From Bacillus sp. V2I10 (GTDB lineage Bacteria; Bacillota; Bacilli; Bacillales; Bacillaceae), in the NCBI RefSeq assembly GCF_030817055.1, contig NZ_JAUSYV010000001.1, forward strand, positions 4,612,001-4,676,000: a DNA stretch of 64,000 bases, read 5' to 3'. The notes under the pieces were generated by a model. It was not told the origin of the DNA. It was given only the letters and a program-made list of their open reading frames with translations, and searched no databases. Made by a program: the position numbers and the translations under genes. Shown here piece after piece: positions 34,414 through 42,567 of this stretch (positions within the stretch are counted from its first letter, which is position 1; each line of letters starts with the position of its first letter).

Positions 34414-35718
34414 TTACTTCGTTTGTGAAGAGATAGCATCTTCAATTTGCTGAAGTGCTGCGTCAAGTGCCTTTTTAGGTTCTGTGCCATCGTTCCATAT
34501 TGTTGTGTAAGCTGTCTCCATTGGACCCCATACAGATTGCATTTCAGGAATGTTAGGCATAGGCAATGCTGATTCAGCCTGCTCTAAGAATGCAGAAGCA
34601 ATTTCGTTGTTTTGGATGGCATCGCTTTCAATCAATTCAGTTTGAGGAGGAAGCTGTCCTGTCATTTCAAAGCGTTTTTCAAGCATTTCTTTGCTTGTTG
34701 CAAATTGTGCTAACAAAGTAGCAGCTTTTGGATATTTAGAGTAAGAGTTTACATAGTAAGCTTTAATTCCAGAGAAACTTTTTGGAGTTTCGCCGTTGTC
34801 TAATTTAGGAAGCGGAGCAATACCGAAGTTGATGCCTGCTTCTTCATGGTTTTTAATATCCCATGGACCTGAGATGCGGTACATTAATTTATTATCGTTA
34901 AAGAAAGAACTGATTAAGTCACCAGTAATATCTTCTTTTTTCAATGGAAGAAGTTCTTTATTCATGCGCTGCATGAATTCACCTGAAGCAACAGCGCCTT
35001 CATTGTTAATACCCAGATCAGCTGCATCTGTGTTGTCGTTTCCGAAGATGTATCCGCCGTATCCAGCGAAGAATGCATGTGCAAAGTAGAAGTTTGCAGG
35101 CTCCATCATGAAGCCGTATTTGCCGTCTCCAGCAAAGCCTTTAGATTGCTCGAAAATTTCGTCAAAAGTTTCTGCAGGCTTGTCTACTAAATCTTTGTTG
35201 TAGTAAAGTGCATAAGTTTCAATTGCCATCGGGAATCCGTAAAGAGTAGATTCGCCGCCTTCTTCAGTGTAAGAAGTACCGCTGATTGCAGCAGGCAGGA
35301 AGCTTTCTTTGTACTCATCTGCTAAAACATTTTCATAAATAAGACCAGCTTTTACCATGTTTCCTACGTGGTCATGAGGTGCGTGGAATACGTCAGCACC
35401 AAGGCCAGCAGGTCCGTCAACTTCAAGCTTTCCAGCAGCGTCAACGTGGTTTACTTCTTGTACTTCAACAGGGATATCGTATTTCTTTGTGAATTCTTCT
35501 GCTACATAAGATGCCCATTCAGCTTCTGAATCCGCGTTATCCCAAAGGACTAATTCTGCACCTTCTTCAGGTGTTAAATCTACTTTTTCTTCTGTCTTGT
35601 TGCCGCCCTCTTTGTCGCCGCCTTCTGTTTTTGCCGGCTCTTGGCTGCTAGGCTTGCTGCATGCAACCATAACAAACATCAACAAAGCAATGAGAGATAA
35701 AGATAAAATCTTTCTCAT
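34414..35718 (-). CDS. mdxE: Maltodextrin-binding lipoprotein MdxE
   Basis: Solute-binding protein of the maltodextrin ABC importer. I start at the ATG at 35718, six bases after AGGTGGGG; the frame extends upstream without a ribosome site. The 434-residue product has a lipoprotein signal, residues 1-20 (LIALLMFVMVAC), a charged linker (EPAKTEGGDKEGGNKTEEKV), then a MalE-type domain with LVLWDNADSEAEW, ADVFHAPHDHVG, YGFPMAIETYALYYNKDL and SGPWDIKN. It is the first gene of mdxE-mdxF-mdxG-amylase-mdxR. A cre-like site and repressor-type sites lie upstream. Confidence 0.93.
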   Translation of the reverse strand: MRKILSLSLIALLMFVMVACSKPSSQEPAKTEGGDKEGGNKTEEKVDLTPEEGAELVLWDNADSEAEWASYVAEEFTKKYDIPVEVQEVNHVDAAGKLEVDGPAGLGADVFHAPHDHVGNMVKAGLIYENVLADEYKESFLPAAISGTSYTEEGGESTLYGFPMAIETYALYYNKDLVDKPAETFDEIFEQSKGFAGDGKYGFMMEPANFYFAHAFFAGYGGYIFGNDNTDAADLGINNEGAVASGEFMQRMNKELLPLKKEDITGDLISSFFNDNKLMYRISGPWDIKNHEEAGINFGIAPLPKLDNGETPKSFSGIKAYYVNSYSKYPKAATLLAQFATSKEMLEKRFEMTGQLPPQTELIESDAIQNNEIASAFLEQAESALPMPNIPEMQSVWGPMETAYTTIWNDGTEPKKALDAALQQIEDAISSQTK

Positions 35719-35815
35719 AATTTCCCCACCTTTTATTTTGTTGTAATCTATTTCATTGCACTTAGTGCCCGAAGGCAGTGCGCACAACTGAAACCAAAGT
35801 CTCATAGTCCAATAG

Positions 35816-35830
35816 TGAAAACGCTTCCTA
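35816..35830. promoter_or_regulatory. Candidate cre site upstream of mdxE
   Basis: TGAAAACGCTTCCTA fits the left arm and centre of the CcpA consensus, with mismatches only near the right end. It would give glucose repression of maltodextrin uptake. Confidence 0.5.
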
Positions 35831-35872
35831 TCATTCTCAAAAAAAAACTGAAATCAATATGTGAGCACAGCC

Positions 35873-35899
35873 TGCAAACGGTTGTGCAAACGTTTTCCC
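35873..35899. promoter_or_regulatory. Paired GCAAACG operator-like sites (mdx region)
   Basis: Two overlapping copies, TGCAAACGGTTGTGC (35873-35887) and TGCAAACGTTTTCCC (35885-35899), spaced 12 bp apart. GCAAACGNTT is the type of site used by LacI-family maltose regulators, so they are likely targets of the local MdxR. They lie between the divergent mdxE and neopullulanase genes. Confidence 0.6.
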
Positions 35900-35961
35900 T
35901 ACTAGCTAATTTTTATTTTAAGATTGCCAGAATTAAAAGTCAATATATTTTTCTAAATATA

Positions 35962-35989
35962 TGCAAACGTTTTCCCAATGTTTTATAAT
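35962..35989 (+). promoter_or_regulatory. Neopullulanase gene promoter overlapped by a GCAAACG operator
   Basis: TGCAAACGTTTTCCCA (35962-35977) is a third copy of the operator motif, and it covers the position where the -35 box should be. A perfect -10, TATAAT, is at 35984-35989. The -35 itself is poor, so either a regulator assists or repression is by occlusion. Confidence 0.55.
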
Positions 35990-36123
35990 GGGTACATATT
36001 CTAAATTTTGGCTAATGCAGATGATCAATAGAATAGGATGAAAGTCATGTTTACTATTTTTTGCGTGTCTCTGCTGAATTCGCCTTAATCCATCATTTTT
36101 ATAAAGAAAAGAGAGTGAACATC

Positions 36124-37893
36124 TTGTTAAAAGAAGCCATCTACCACCGCCCTAAAAATCAGTTTGCTTATGCTTATGATGAAAAAACAATGCATCTCAG
36201 ACTCCGCACAAAAAAGAATGACGCTGACGCTGTCAGTCTGATTCATGGCGATCCATATGAATGGAGCGAAAAAGGCTGGCAATTCAAACTGGATACGATG
36301 CATAAAAGCGGTTCGGACGAGCTGTTTGATTACTGGTTTGCCGCAGTTCGGCCTAAATACCGCCGGATGCGGTACGGATTTCAGCTGTCTTCCGGAGAAG
36401 AAAAGCTTATTTATACAGAAAAAGGGTTTATGAATGAAATAACAACAGATGACACTGCTCCCTATTTTGCGTTTCCTTTTTTGAACAAGGCTGATGTCTT
36501 TAAAGCACCAGAATGGGTAAAGGATACAGTCTGGTATCAAATATTCCCTGAAAGATTTGCAAATGGAGATCCTTCTATTAATCCAGAAGGGACATTAGAC
36601 TGGGGCAGCACGGAGCCGACGAGCGGCAATTTCTTTGGCGGAGATTTTGAAGGCGTTATCAAAAATATCAGTTATCTGAAAGAATTGGGCGTAAGCGGGC
36701 TTTATTTCACACCTGTTTTTAAAGCGTACTCCAATCATAAATATGACACAATCGACTACATGGAACTCGATCCCCAATTTGGAGATAAAGAGACGTTTAA
36801 ACGACTCGTTCAAACATGTCATGAAAACGGAATTAAAATTATGCTTGATGCGGTTTTCAATCACAGCGGCTATTACTTCCCTCAATTTCAGGATGTGCTC
36901 GAACATGGAAAGGATTCCAAGTATAAGGATTGGTTCCATATTCATCAGTTCCCGCTGAAAAATGAAGATAATACATTAAACTATGATGCATTTGCTTTTG
37001 TAGAGAGCATGCCCAAACTGAATACTGAACATCCTGAAGTGAAGGAATACTTGCTTGAGGTTGGCCGTTACTGGGTTCGCGAATTTGACATTGACGGCTG
37101 GAGACTTGATGTTGCAAATGAAGTGGATCATCAGTTCTGGCGTGAATTCAGACAGGCTGTACGCGCTGAAAAAGAAGATGTTTATATCTTAGGAGAAATC
37201 TGGCACGATTCGATGCCATGGCTTTTAGGCGATCAGTTTGATGCTGTAATGAATTATCCGTTTACTACGGGCACAATGAACTTTATTGCCAATGATAAAG
37301 TACGGGCTCAGGAATTCGTAAATATTATGGAAGGCGTGCTCCACTCTTATCCGAAAAACGTCAATGAAGTGGCCTTCAATTTACTTGGCAGCCATGATAC
37401 TCCGCGCATCTTAAATACAGCAAACCAGTCCAAAACGAAGCTTAAGCTGCTTTTTGCCTATCAGTTAAGCTTTATCGGCTCTCCTTGTATTTATTACGGT
37501 GACGAAATCGGCATGGACGGGGAACAGGATCCGGGCTGCCGCAAATGCATGATCTGGGATGTGGAGAAGCAGGACAGGGAGCTTTTCAATTATGTGAAAA
37601 AGCTGATTGGCCTCCGCAAGAAATATCCTGTATTCGGAAACGGCGGAGATATTACGTTTGTTGAAGCAAACGATGAAACCAATCATGTCATTTTCACAAA
37701 ACAAAACGAAGCACAAAAAATGATTTCAGTCCTTAATAATTCAGAAACAGAGTTAACGGCAGCTCTTCCTTTTGACTTAAAGGATAAAAAATTAATCGAC
37801 TTAATGACAGGCAAAGAATATGCCGCACACACAAAAAAACTGACTGTTGACGTTCAGCCTTACGAAATGGCATTTTTCTTAATTGAAGTTTAA
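36124..37893 (+). CDS. bbmA: Cytoplasmic maltogenic amylase / neopullulanase (GH13)
   Basis: 589-residue cytoplasmic enzyme splitting cyclodextrins and maltodextrins. An N-terminal CBM34-like domain (residues 1-120, starting MLKEAIYHRPKNQFAYAYD) precedes the barrel, as in the neopullulanase/cyclomaltodextrinase group. Catalytic residues are Asp329 (DGWRLDVANEV), Glu358 (GEIWHD) and Asp425 (LLGSHDTPR); DAVFNHSG is near 242. No signal peptide. The TTG at 36124 gives the family N-terminus, though its ribosome site is weak; a GTG nine bases upstream is an alternative. Divergent from mdxE. Named after B. subtilis yvdF/bbmA. Confidence 0.88.
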   Translation: MLKEAIYHRPKNQFAYAYDEKTMHLRLRTKKNDADAVSLIHGDPYEWSEKGWQFKLDTMHKSGSDELFDYWFAAVRPKYRRMRYGFQLSSGEEKLIYTEKGFMNEITTDDTAPYFAFPFLNKADVFKAPEWVKDTVWYQIFPERFANGDPSINPEGTLDWGSTEPTSGNFFGGDFEGVIKNISYLKELGVSGLYFTPVFKAYSNHKYDTIDYMELDPQFGDKETFKRLVQTCHENGIKIMLDAVFNHSGYYFPQFQDVLEHGKDSKYKDWFHIHQFPLKNEDNTLNYDAFAFVESMPKLNTEHPEVKEYLLEVGRYWVREFDIDGWRLDVANEVDHQFWREFRQAVRAEKEDVYILGEIWHDSMPWLLGDQFDAVMNYPFTTGTMNFIANDKVRAQEFVNIMEGVLHSYPKNVNEVAFNLLGSHDTPRILNTANQSKTKLKLLFAYQLSFIGSPCIYYGDEIGMDGEQDPGCRKCMIWDVEKQDRELFNYVKKLIGLRKKYPVFGNGGDITFVEANDETNHVIFTKQNEAQKMISVLNNSETELTAALPFDLKDKKLIDLMTGKEYAAHTKKLTVDVQPYEMAFFLIEV

Positions 37894-37898
37894 TGGAT

Positions 37899-37935
37899 AA
37901 CTGGTAAAAATCATCATGATTTTTACCAGTTTTTC
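37899..37935 (+). terminator. Neopullulanase gene terminator
   Basis: AACTGGTAAAAATC/GATTTTTACCAGTT perfect 14-base stem, four-base loop, then TTTTC. Confidence 0.92.
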
Positions 37936-37989
37936 TTTCCCTATAGAATTACTGGCCTTTATTAAGCAGATTTTACTATATTAATATAT

Positions 37990-38018
37990 TTGATTTTCAC
38001 CGATTCTTTTGCTATGAT
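37990..38018 (+). promoter_or_regulatory. Promoter of the amino-acid permease gene
   Basis: TTGATT, 17-base spacer ending in TGC, then TATGAT (38013-38018), giving an extended -10 as well. The start codon is about 120 bp downstream, leaving a long leader that contains the cre site. Confidence 0.65.
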
Positions 38019-38088
38019 TTTATCAATCATCAGCTTTATGTAGTAATGCTTTTCAATATCCATTAGGTTTTATTTTTTCAATAATTTT

Positions 38089-38102
38089 TGAAAGCGTTCA
38101 CA
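38089..38102 (+). promoter_or_regulatory. Perfect-consensus cre site before the amino-acid permease gene
   Basis: TGAAAGCGTTCACA matches all 14 positions of the CcpA consensus. It lies about 65 bp after the likely transcription start, so CcpA would repress by roadblock. Confidence 0.8.
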
Positions 38103-38137
38103 TTCATCTGCAGTTTTAACAATAGGAGGATTAAAAA

Positions 38138-39529
38138 ATGAGTAAACACAACCAAGAACTTCAGCGTGGTCTTGAACCAAGACATATCTCACTAATGTCT
38201 TTGGGAGCTGCTATCGGAGTAGGTCTGTTTTACGGTTCTGCAAAGGCGATTCAAATGGCAGGCCCAGGAATTCTGCTTGCCTATGCATTTAGCGGAATGA
38301 TCATGTTCTTTATTATGAGAGCACTAGGCGAGATGGCTGTACATAATCCTGTAGCTGGTTCATTCAGCAGATATGCGAGAAACTATCTGGGACCGCTCGC
38401 AGGATACATTACCGGGTGGAACTACTGGTTCTTATGGGTGATTACATGTATGGCTGAAATCACTGCTGTCGGCATCTATATGGAATTCTGGTATCCTGAT
38501 GTGCCAAGATGGATCTGGGCTCTGGCCGCTCTTGCCATTATGACAACGGTCAATTTTCTCGCTGTAAAGTTTTTCGGTGAACTCGAATTCTGGTTTGCTA
38601 TGATTAAAATAGTTGCAATCATTTTTATGATCATTGTTGGATTTGGAATGATTTTGTTCGGATTCGGAAACGGCGGTGTCGCGACAGGCATCAGCAACTT
38701 ATGGGAAAATGGAGGATTCTTCCCTAACGGCTTTACAGGTGTCCTGATGTCACTCCAAATGGTTATGTTTGCTTATCTTGGCATTGAACTCATTGGAGTT
38801 ACAGCAGGAGAAGTAAAAAATCCAGAAAAAACGTTAACAAAAGCAATCGATACTGTTTTTTGGAGAATTCTCATTTTCTACGTAGGCGCACTGTTTGTCA
38901 TTATGTCCATTTATCCTTGGGATCAAATTGGAACACAGGGAAGTCCATTCGTTTTAACCTTTGAAAAAATCGGGATACCTGCAGCAGCAGGCATTATTAA
39001 TTTCGTTGTTTTAACTGCTGCATTATCATCATGTAATGGAGGAATCTTCAGTACAGGACGGATGCTGTTTAATCTAGCCGAACAGGGCGAGGCTCCAAAA
39101 TCTTTTGAAAAACTCACAAAAGGCGGCGTTCCTGGTTTTGCTATTATGGCAACTGGAGGAGCATTACTGATTGGTGTTGTATTAAACTATCTTGTTCCTG
39201 AGAAAGTCTTTATGTATGTAACAAGCATCTCAACATTCGGTGCAATTTGGACATGGTCAATGATTCTGCTTTCTCAGCTGAAGTTCCGTAAATCACTGAA
39301 ACCAGGTGAAGGGAAGAAGTTAAAATACAAACTGCCGCTATATCCTTTCACATCATATCTTTCACTTGCATTTCTTGTATTGGTGGTTGGGCTTATGGCA
39401 TTTTTCCCTGATACGAGAATTGCCTTAATTGTAGGACCTGCCTGGATCCTGCTTCTTGTAGGGATTTATTACGGCAAAGGGTTTCATAAGAAAAACGATA
39501 AAACATATTCCAATCACAAAATTAGTTAA
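38138..39529 (+). CDS. Amino-acid permease (APC superfamily)
   Basis: 463-residue secondary transporter with twelve predicted helices. It begins with the family N-terminus LQRGLEPRHISLMSLGAAIGVGLFYG, containing the unwound-helix glycines, and later IELIGVTAGEVKNPEKT, the conserved loop of the amino-acid transporter subfamily (AAT). It resembles CycA/AapA, AlaP, YtnA and proline permeases; sequence reading alone does not decide the substrate. The ATG follows AGGAGG. It stands alone behind a sigma-A promoter and a perfect cre site, indicating catabolite repression, which suits uptake of an amino acid used as carbon source. Confidence 0.9.
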   Translation: MSKHNQELQRGLEPRHISLMSLGAAIGVGLFYGSAKAIQMAGPGILLAYAFSGMIMFFIMRALGEMAVHNPVAGSFSRYARNYLGPLAGYITGWNYWFLWVITCMAEITAVGIYMEFWYPDVPRWIWALAALAIMTTVNFLAVKFFGELEFWFAMIKIVAIIFMIIVGFGMILFGFGNGGVATGISNLWENGGFFPNGFTGVLMSLQMVMFAYLGIELIGVTAGEVKNPEKTLTKAIDTVFWRILIFYVGALFVIMSIYPWDQIGTQGSPFVLTFEKIGIPAAAGIINFVVLTAALSSCNGGIFSTGRMLFNLAEQGEAPKSFEKLTKGGVPGFAIMATGGALLIGVVLNYLVPEKVFMYVTSISTFGAIWTWSMILLSQLKFRKSLKPGEGKKLKYKLPLYPFTSYLSLAFLVLVVGLMAFFPDTRIALIVGPAWILLLVGIYYGKGFHKKNDKTYSNHKIS

Positions 39530-39537
39530 CTGTTCAA

Positions 39538-39574
39538 AAAGAAGGCAGGCTGTTAATCAGCCTGCCTTCTTTCT
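39538..39574. terminator. Bidirectional terminator between the permease and ferredoxin genes
   Basis: AGAAGGCAGGCTG/CAGCCTGCCTTCT perfect 13-base stem with a five-base loop and AAAAA/TTCTTT flanks on both sides. Confidence 0.92.
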
Positions 39575-39584
39575 AACCAATCAA

Positions 39585-39905
39585 TCACTCTTCGGGGCGT
39601 GGCCCGGCATCAATGCCTCTGCTTTCAACGGTCATAATCGGCCTGCAGGTTACATCGCCATTCACACGGATTTGACACGATAAACGCAAATGGTCCTCAA
39701 CGCCTTTTTCTGCAAAGGCGTTTTTTTCTACATTCGTTAAATCCTCAAAATCACCTTCAAGAATTTCGACTCGGCAGGACGTGCATTTTGCTTTCCCGCC
39801 ACAGCGGTGAAGAATGTCAATTCCGTTATCCTCAAGGGCTAAAACGAGCTTTCTTCCCATTTCTGTCTCAAACGAGCCTTTCCCAGGAACATGTATTGTC
39901 GGCAT
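39585..39905 (-). CDS. [2Fe-2S] ferredoxin-like protein
   Basis: 106 residues of the plant/adrenodoxin-type ferredoxin fold. Cluster ligands are Cys35, Cys41, Cys44 and Cys77 (RCGGKAKCTSC, then RLSCQ), the C-x5-C-x2-C...C spacing. It begins MPTIHVPGKGSFETEMGRK. No reductase is adjacent, so the electron partner is unknown. The ATG follows GGAGGA. It probably shares no operon with its neighbours, as a terminator follows and the next gene upstream has its own ribosome site 65 bp away. Confidence 0.9.
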   Translation of the reverse strand: MPTIHVPGKGSFETEMGRKLVLALEDNGIDILHRCGGKAKCTSCRVEILEGDFEDLTNVEKNAFAEKGVEDHLRLSCQIRVNGDVTCRPIMTVESRGIDAGPRPEE

Positions 39906-39969
39906 TGTATCTCCTCCATTTTTGAAGTAGTACCATCCTCACCTATTATCGGTCAATTTAATCAAAATT

Positions 39970-40833
39970 TCATTTCTTTCTTGAAACGATTTTGCGGAAC
40001 TCAAGCGGGGATACACCTTCCAGACGTTTGAATATTTTAGTGAAATAAGCAGCGTCAGGGATTCCCACTTCTTTTGCAATCGATGAAATTTTGTGATCCG
40101 CAGTCGACAGCAGCCGCTTAGCCTGCTCCATCCGGTAGTGGTTCAAGTATTGAACTGGCGTCACCCCCATCGTTTTCTGCATGCACCGGGTGATGTAATC
40201 CGGATGAAAATGCAGCTCTCTCGCAAAATCCTCCATTTTGATCTCTTCCTGATAATTCTTTCTTAGAAACCTGAGAGTTTCCTCCACTACTTTTTCGGCA
40301 GCACTCGGTATTTGCAGAGACTCCTTTTGCAAATGAAGAATCAATTCTTCAAAGTAGATCTGCTGTCTTAAAGGATAATCAGGGGTCTGATGATTCATGC
40401 TGACCAAATTATCAAACAGCTTTTCTACAAAGTCATTATGTATGCATTCCCCAAAAGCAGGAATCTTAAAATGAAATTTAGATGGTTCCACGAAATCCCC
40501 GTCGACAGTTTGCACCTCTGCCCAGTTTTCATTTCCTTTATCATAAAGAGAAAATGGAACCTCCATTTTGAAATGAGTCCAGAAAACTCTAGTATCCTCG
40601 CTGCAGGCTTTATGGCCATAATGCTCATACCCGGGTATCAATATAAGGTATTGTCCCTCTTTTATTATAAATGGCTGTTCATTTTCAGTGATATAAAGTT
40701 CTCCTGACTGAACGTAAAGCATATCAAAGACGGTAAATACTCGTTTAAAATGTTTCGTTCCTTTTTTAAATATGGCATCTCCTCCAGTAATAAAAGTAGG
40801 AAACGGAGGAATATCAAAACCAATGTAAGTCAT
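39970..40833 (-). CDS. yisR: AraC-family transcription regulator YisR
   Basis: 287 residues. N-terminal cupin-like sensor domain (residues 1-150, LYVQSGELYITENEQPFIIKEGQ in two strands) and C-terminal AraC/XylS double helix-turn-helix (about 190-287: MEDFARELHFHPDYITRCMQ, then SIAKEVGIPDAAYFTKIFKR). The ligand is probably a sugar or related metabolite but is not identified. I start at the ATG at 40833, which has AAAGGGAGAA upstream; the 17-residue extension has none. Divergent from the MATE gene, as in B. subtilis yisR-yisQ. Confidence 0.88.
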   Translation of the reverse strand: MTYIGFDIPPFPTFITGGDAIFKKGTKHFKRVFTVFDMLYVQSGELYITENEQPFIIKEGQYLILIPGYEHYGHKACSEDTRVFWTHFKMEVPFSLYDKGNENWAEVQTVDGDFVEPSKFHFKIPAFGECIHNDFVEKLFDNLVSMNHQTPDYPLRQQIYFEELILHLQKESLQIPSAAEKVVEETLRFLRKNYQEEIKMEDFARELHFHPDYITRCMQKTMGVTPVQYLNHYRMEQAKRLLSTADHKISSIAKEVGIPDAAYFTKIFKRLEGVSPLEFRKIVSRKK

Positions 40834-40958
40834 GCTGTTCTCCCTTTTTTCAGGTCGTATTTTTCCTAAAATGATCGAAATCATCTCTTTTTATTATATA
40901 TGATCCTATGTAAACTAGTAATGATTTTATAAGTGTTTTTCAGAAGGGAGTGTCTAGC

Positions 40959-42326
40959 TTGCCTCAAAAAATAAAAGATCGAAAATTGACATTATTCGCT
41001 CTTACTTGGCCTATATTCATTGAATTATTTTTACATATGCTGATGGGAAGCGCCGATACCATCATGCTAAGTCAATACTCAGATAGTTCCGTTGCAGCTG
41101 TCGGAGTTGCAAATCAGATCTTGAATGTACTGATTGTCATGTTTGGTTTTATTGCAACTGGCACCATTGTTCTAATCACTCAAAATATAGGTGCAAATAA
41201 CAATAAAAGTGCGCTTGAGATTTCTCAAGTTTCAATTGCAGCCAATCTGATTCTCGGCATTGCGATAGGACTGATTGTGATTGTTTTCAGCGAATCCATG
41301 CTGAAAATGATGAACCTTCCTGTCGAATTGCTGCCAGAAGCAAATTATTATCTTCGCTTAGTAGGCGGGTTATGCTTCATTCAGGCCTTGATTATGACGA
41401 TCGGGGCCGTTTTAAAAAGCTACGGCTTCACAAAAGATACGATGTACATTACAATCGGCATGAATATCCTGCATATCTTCGGAAATTATATTTTTATCTA
41501 CGGACCTTTCGGACTGCCGGTTCTTGGTGTTGAAGGTGTTGCATTTTCGACTGTTGCTTCCAGATTCATCGGACTGATCGTCATTTCTTATCTTCTTGTA
41601 AAACGAATTTCATTTGAACAAAAATTTCGCCAAGTTTTTTATCTGCCTGTATCACATCTTAAAAACCTGCTTAAAATCGGCGTTCCTTCAGCAGGTGAAC
41701 ATTTGTCATACAATGGATCCCAGATTGTTATAACCATTTTTATTACAATGCTTGGAGCTGAGGCGTTAACAACAAAGGTTTACGCCCAAAATTTAATGAT
41801 GTTCATTTTTCTTTTCAGTTTAGCCATCAGTCAGGGAAATCAGATCCTTATCGGTCAAATGGCAGGTGCTCGGGAGTATGACAGAGCATATAAACGATGT
41901 ATCAGTACGCTTTATTGGGCGATTGGAATGTCCACTGTCATTGCTGTTGTATTCAGTATTTCCACTGATTTCTTATTCGGAATCTTTACAAGCAATCAGG
42001 AAATTCTGCAAATTGGCGCGACCATTCTGCTGCTGACGATTATTCTTGAGCCAGGCAGAGCATTTAATCTTGTGATTATCAGCGCTTTAAGGGCAACAGG
42101 AGATGTCAAATTTCCTGTCTATATGGGAATTCTGTCAATGTGGGGAATAAGCGTTCCGCTCGCATACCTTTTGGGAATACATTTTGAATTAGGCCTTGCA
42201 GGTATATGGGTGGCTTTTATAGCTGATGAATGGCTACGAGGCATCCTGATGTTAATTCGATGGAGATCAAAAGTATGGGTGAATAAAGGATTTATTTTAC
42301 AATCAAAAGCAGTATCTGGAACCTGA
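40959..42326 (+). CDS. yisQ: MATE-family multidrug/metabolite exporter YisQ
   Basis: 455-residue cation-coupled exporter with twelve predicted helices in two similar halves (LTWPIFIELFLHMLMGSADT near 13, and IGVPSAGEHLSYNGSQIV near 245). I choose the TTG at 40959, eight bases after AAGGGAG; the GTG at 40950 lies inside that site. No substrate can be inferred. Divergent from yisR, which may control it. Confidence 0.88.
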   Translation: MPQKIKDRKLTLFALTWPIFIELFLHMLMGSADTIMLSQYSDSSVAAVGVANQILNVLIVMFGFIATGTIVLITQNIGANNNKSALEISQVSIAANLILGIAIGLIVIVFSESMLKMMNLPVELLPEANYYLRLVGGLCFIQALIMTIGAVLKSYGFTKDTMYITIGMNILHIFGNYIFIYGPFGLPVLGVEGVAFSTVASRFIGLIVISYLLVKRISFEQKFRQVFYLPVSHLKNLLKIGVPSAGEHLSYNGSQIVITIFITMLGAEALTTKVYAQNLMMFIFLFSLAISQGNQILIGQMAGAREYDRAYKRCISTLYWAIGMSTVIAVVFSISTDFLFGIFTSNQEILQIGATILLLTIILEPGRAFNLVIISALRATGDVKFPVYMGILSMWGISVPLAYLLGIHFELGLAGIWVAFIADEWLRGILMLIRWRSKVWVNKGFILQSKAVSGT

Positions 42327-42347
42327 CTTAATCAGTCAGGTTTTTTA
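42320..42347 (+). terminator. yisQ terminator
   Basis: AACCTGACT/AGTCAGGTT stem with a five-base loop, followed by TTTT; the 5' arm overlaps the yisQ stop codon. Confidence 0.9.
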
Positions 42348-42482
42348 TGTAAGAAAAATTAACAGATAATGAAATCGCTTCATTAATTAATAGTCTTTTC
42401 TCCCTAAATTTTTATTTAAATTTTCAGAAAAATACTTGATTTCTGCATATTCATGCCATATGATAATAAACATAACAATAAA

Positions 42483-42499
42483 TGTTATATTTCCTAACA
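42483..42499 (+). promoter_or_regulatory. TnrA/GlnR box upstream of the ammonium transporter gene
   Basis: TGTTATATTTCCTAACA is a 17-base site matching TGTNANATTTTNTNACA at all but one position. It lies 69 bp before the start codon, a position that fits TnrA activation under nitrogen limitation as for B. subtilis nrgA. Confidence 0.85.
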
Positions 42500-42567
42500 T
42501 CAATATCTCTCTGTCTTTGGTCTTATTTATTTCTTGTTCACCATTTTGAAAGAAGGAGCGTGTTTTT

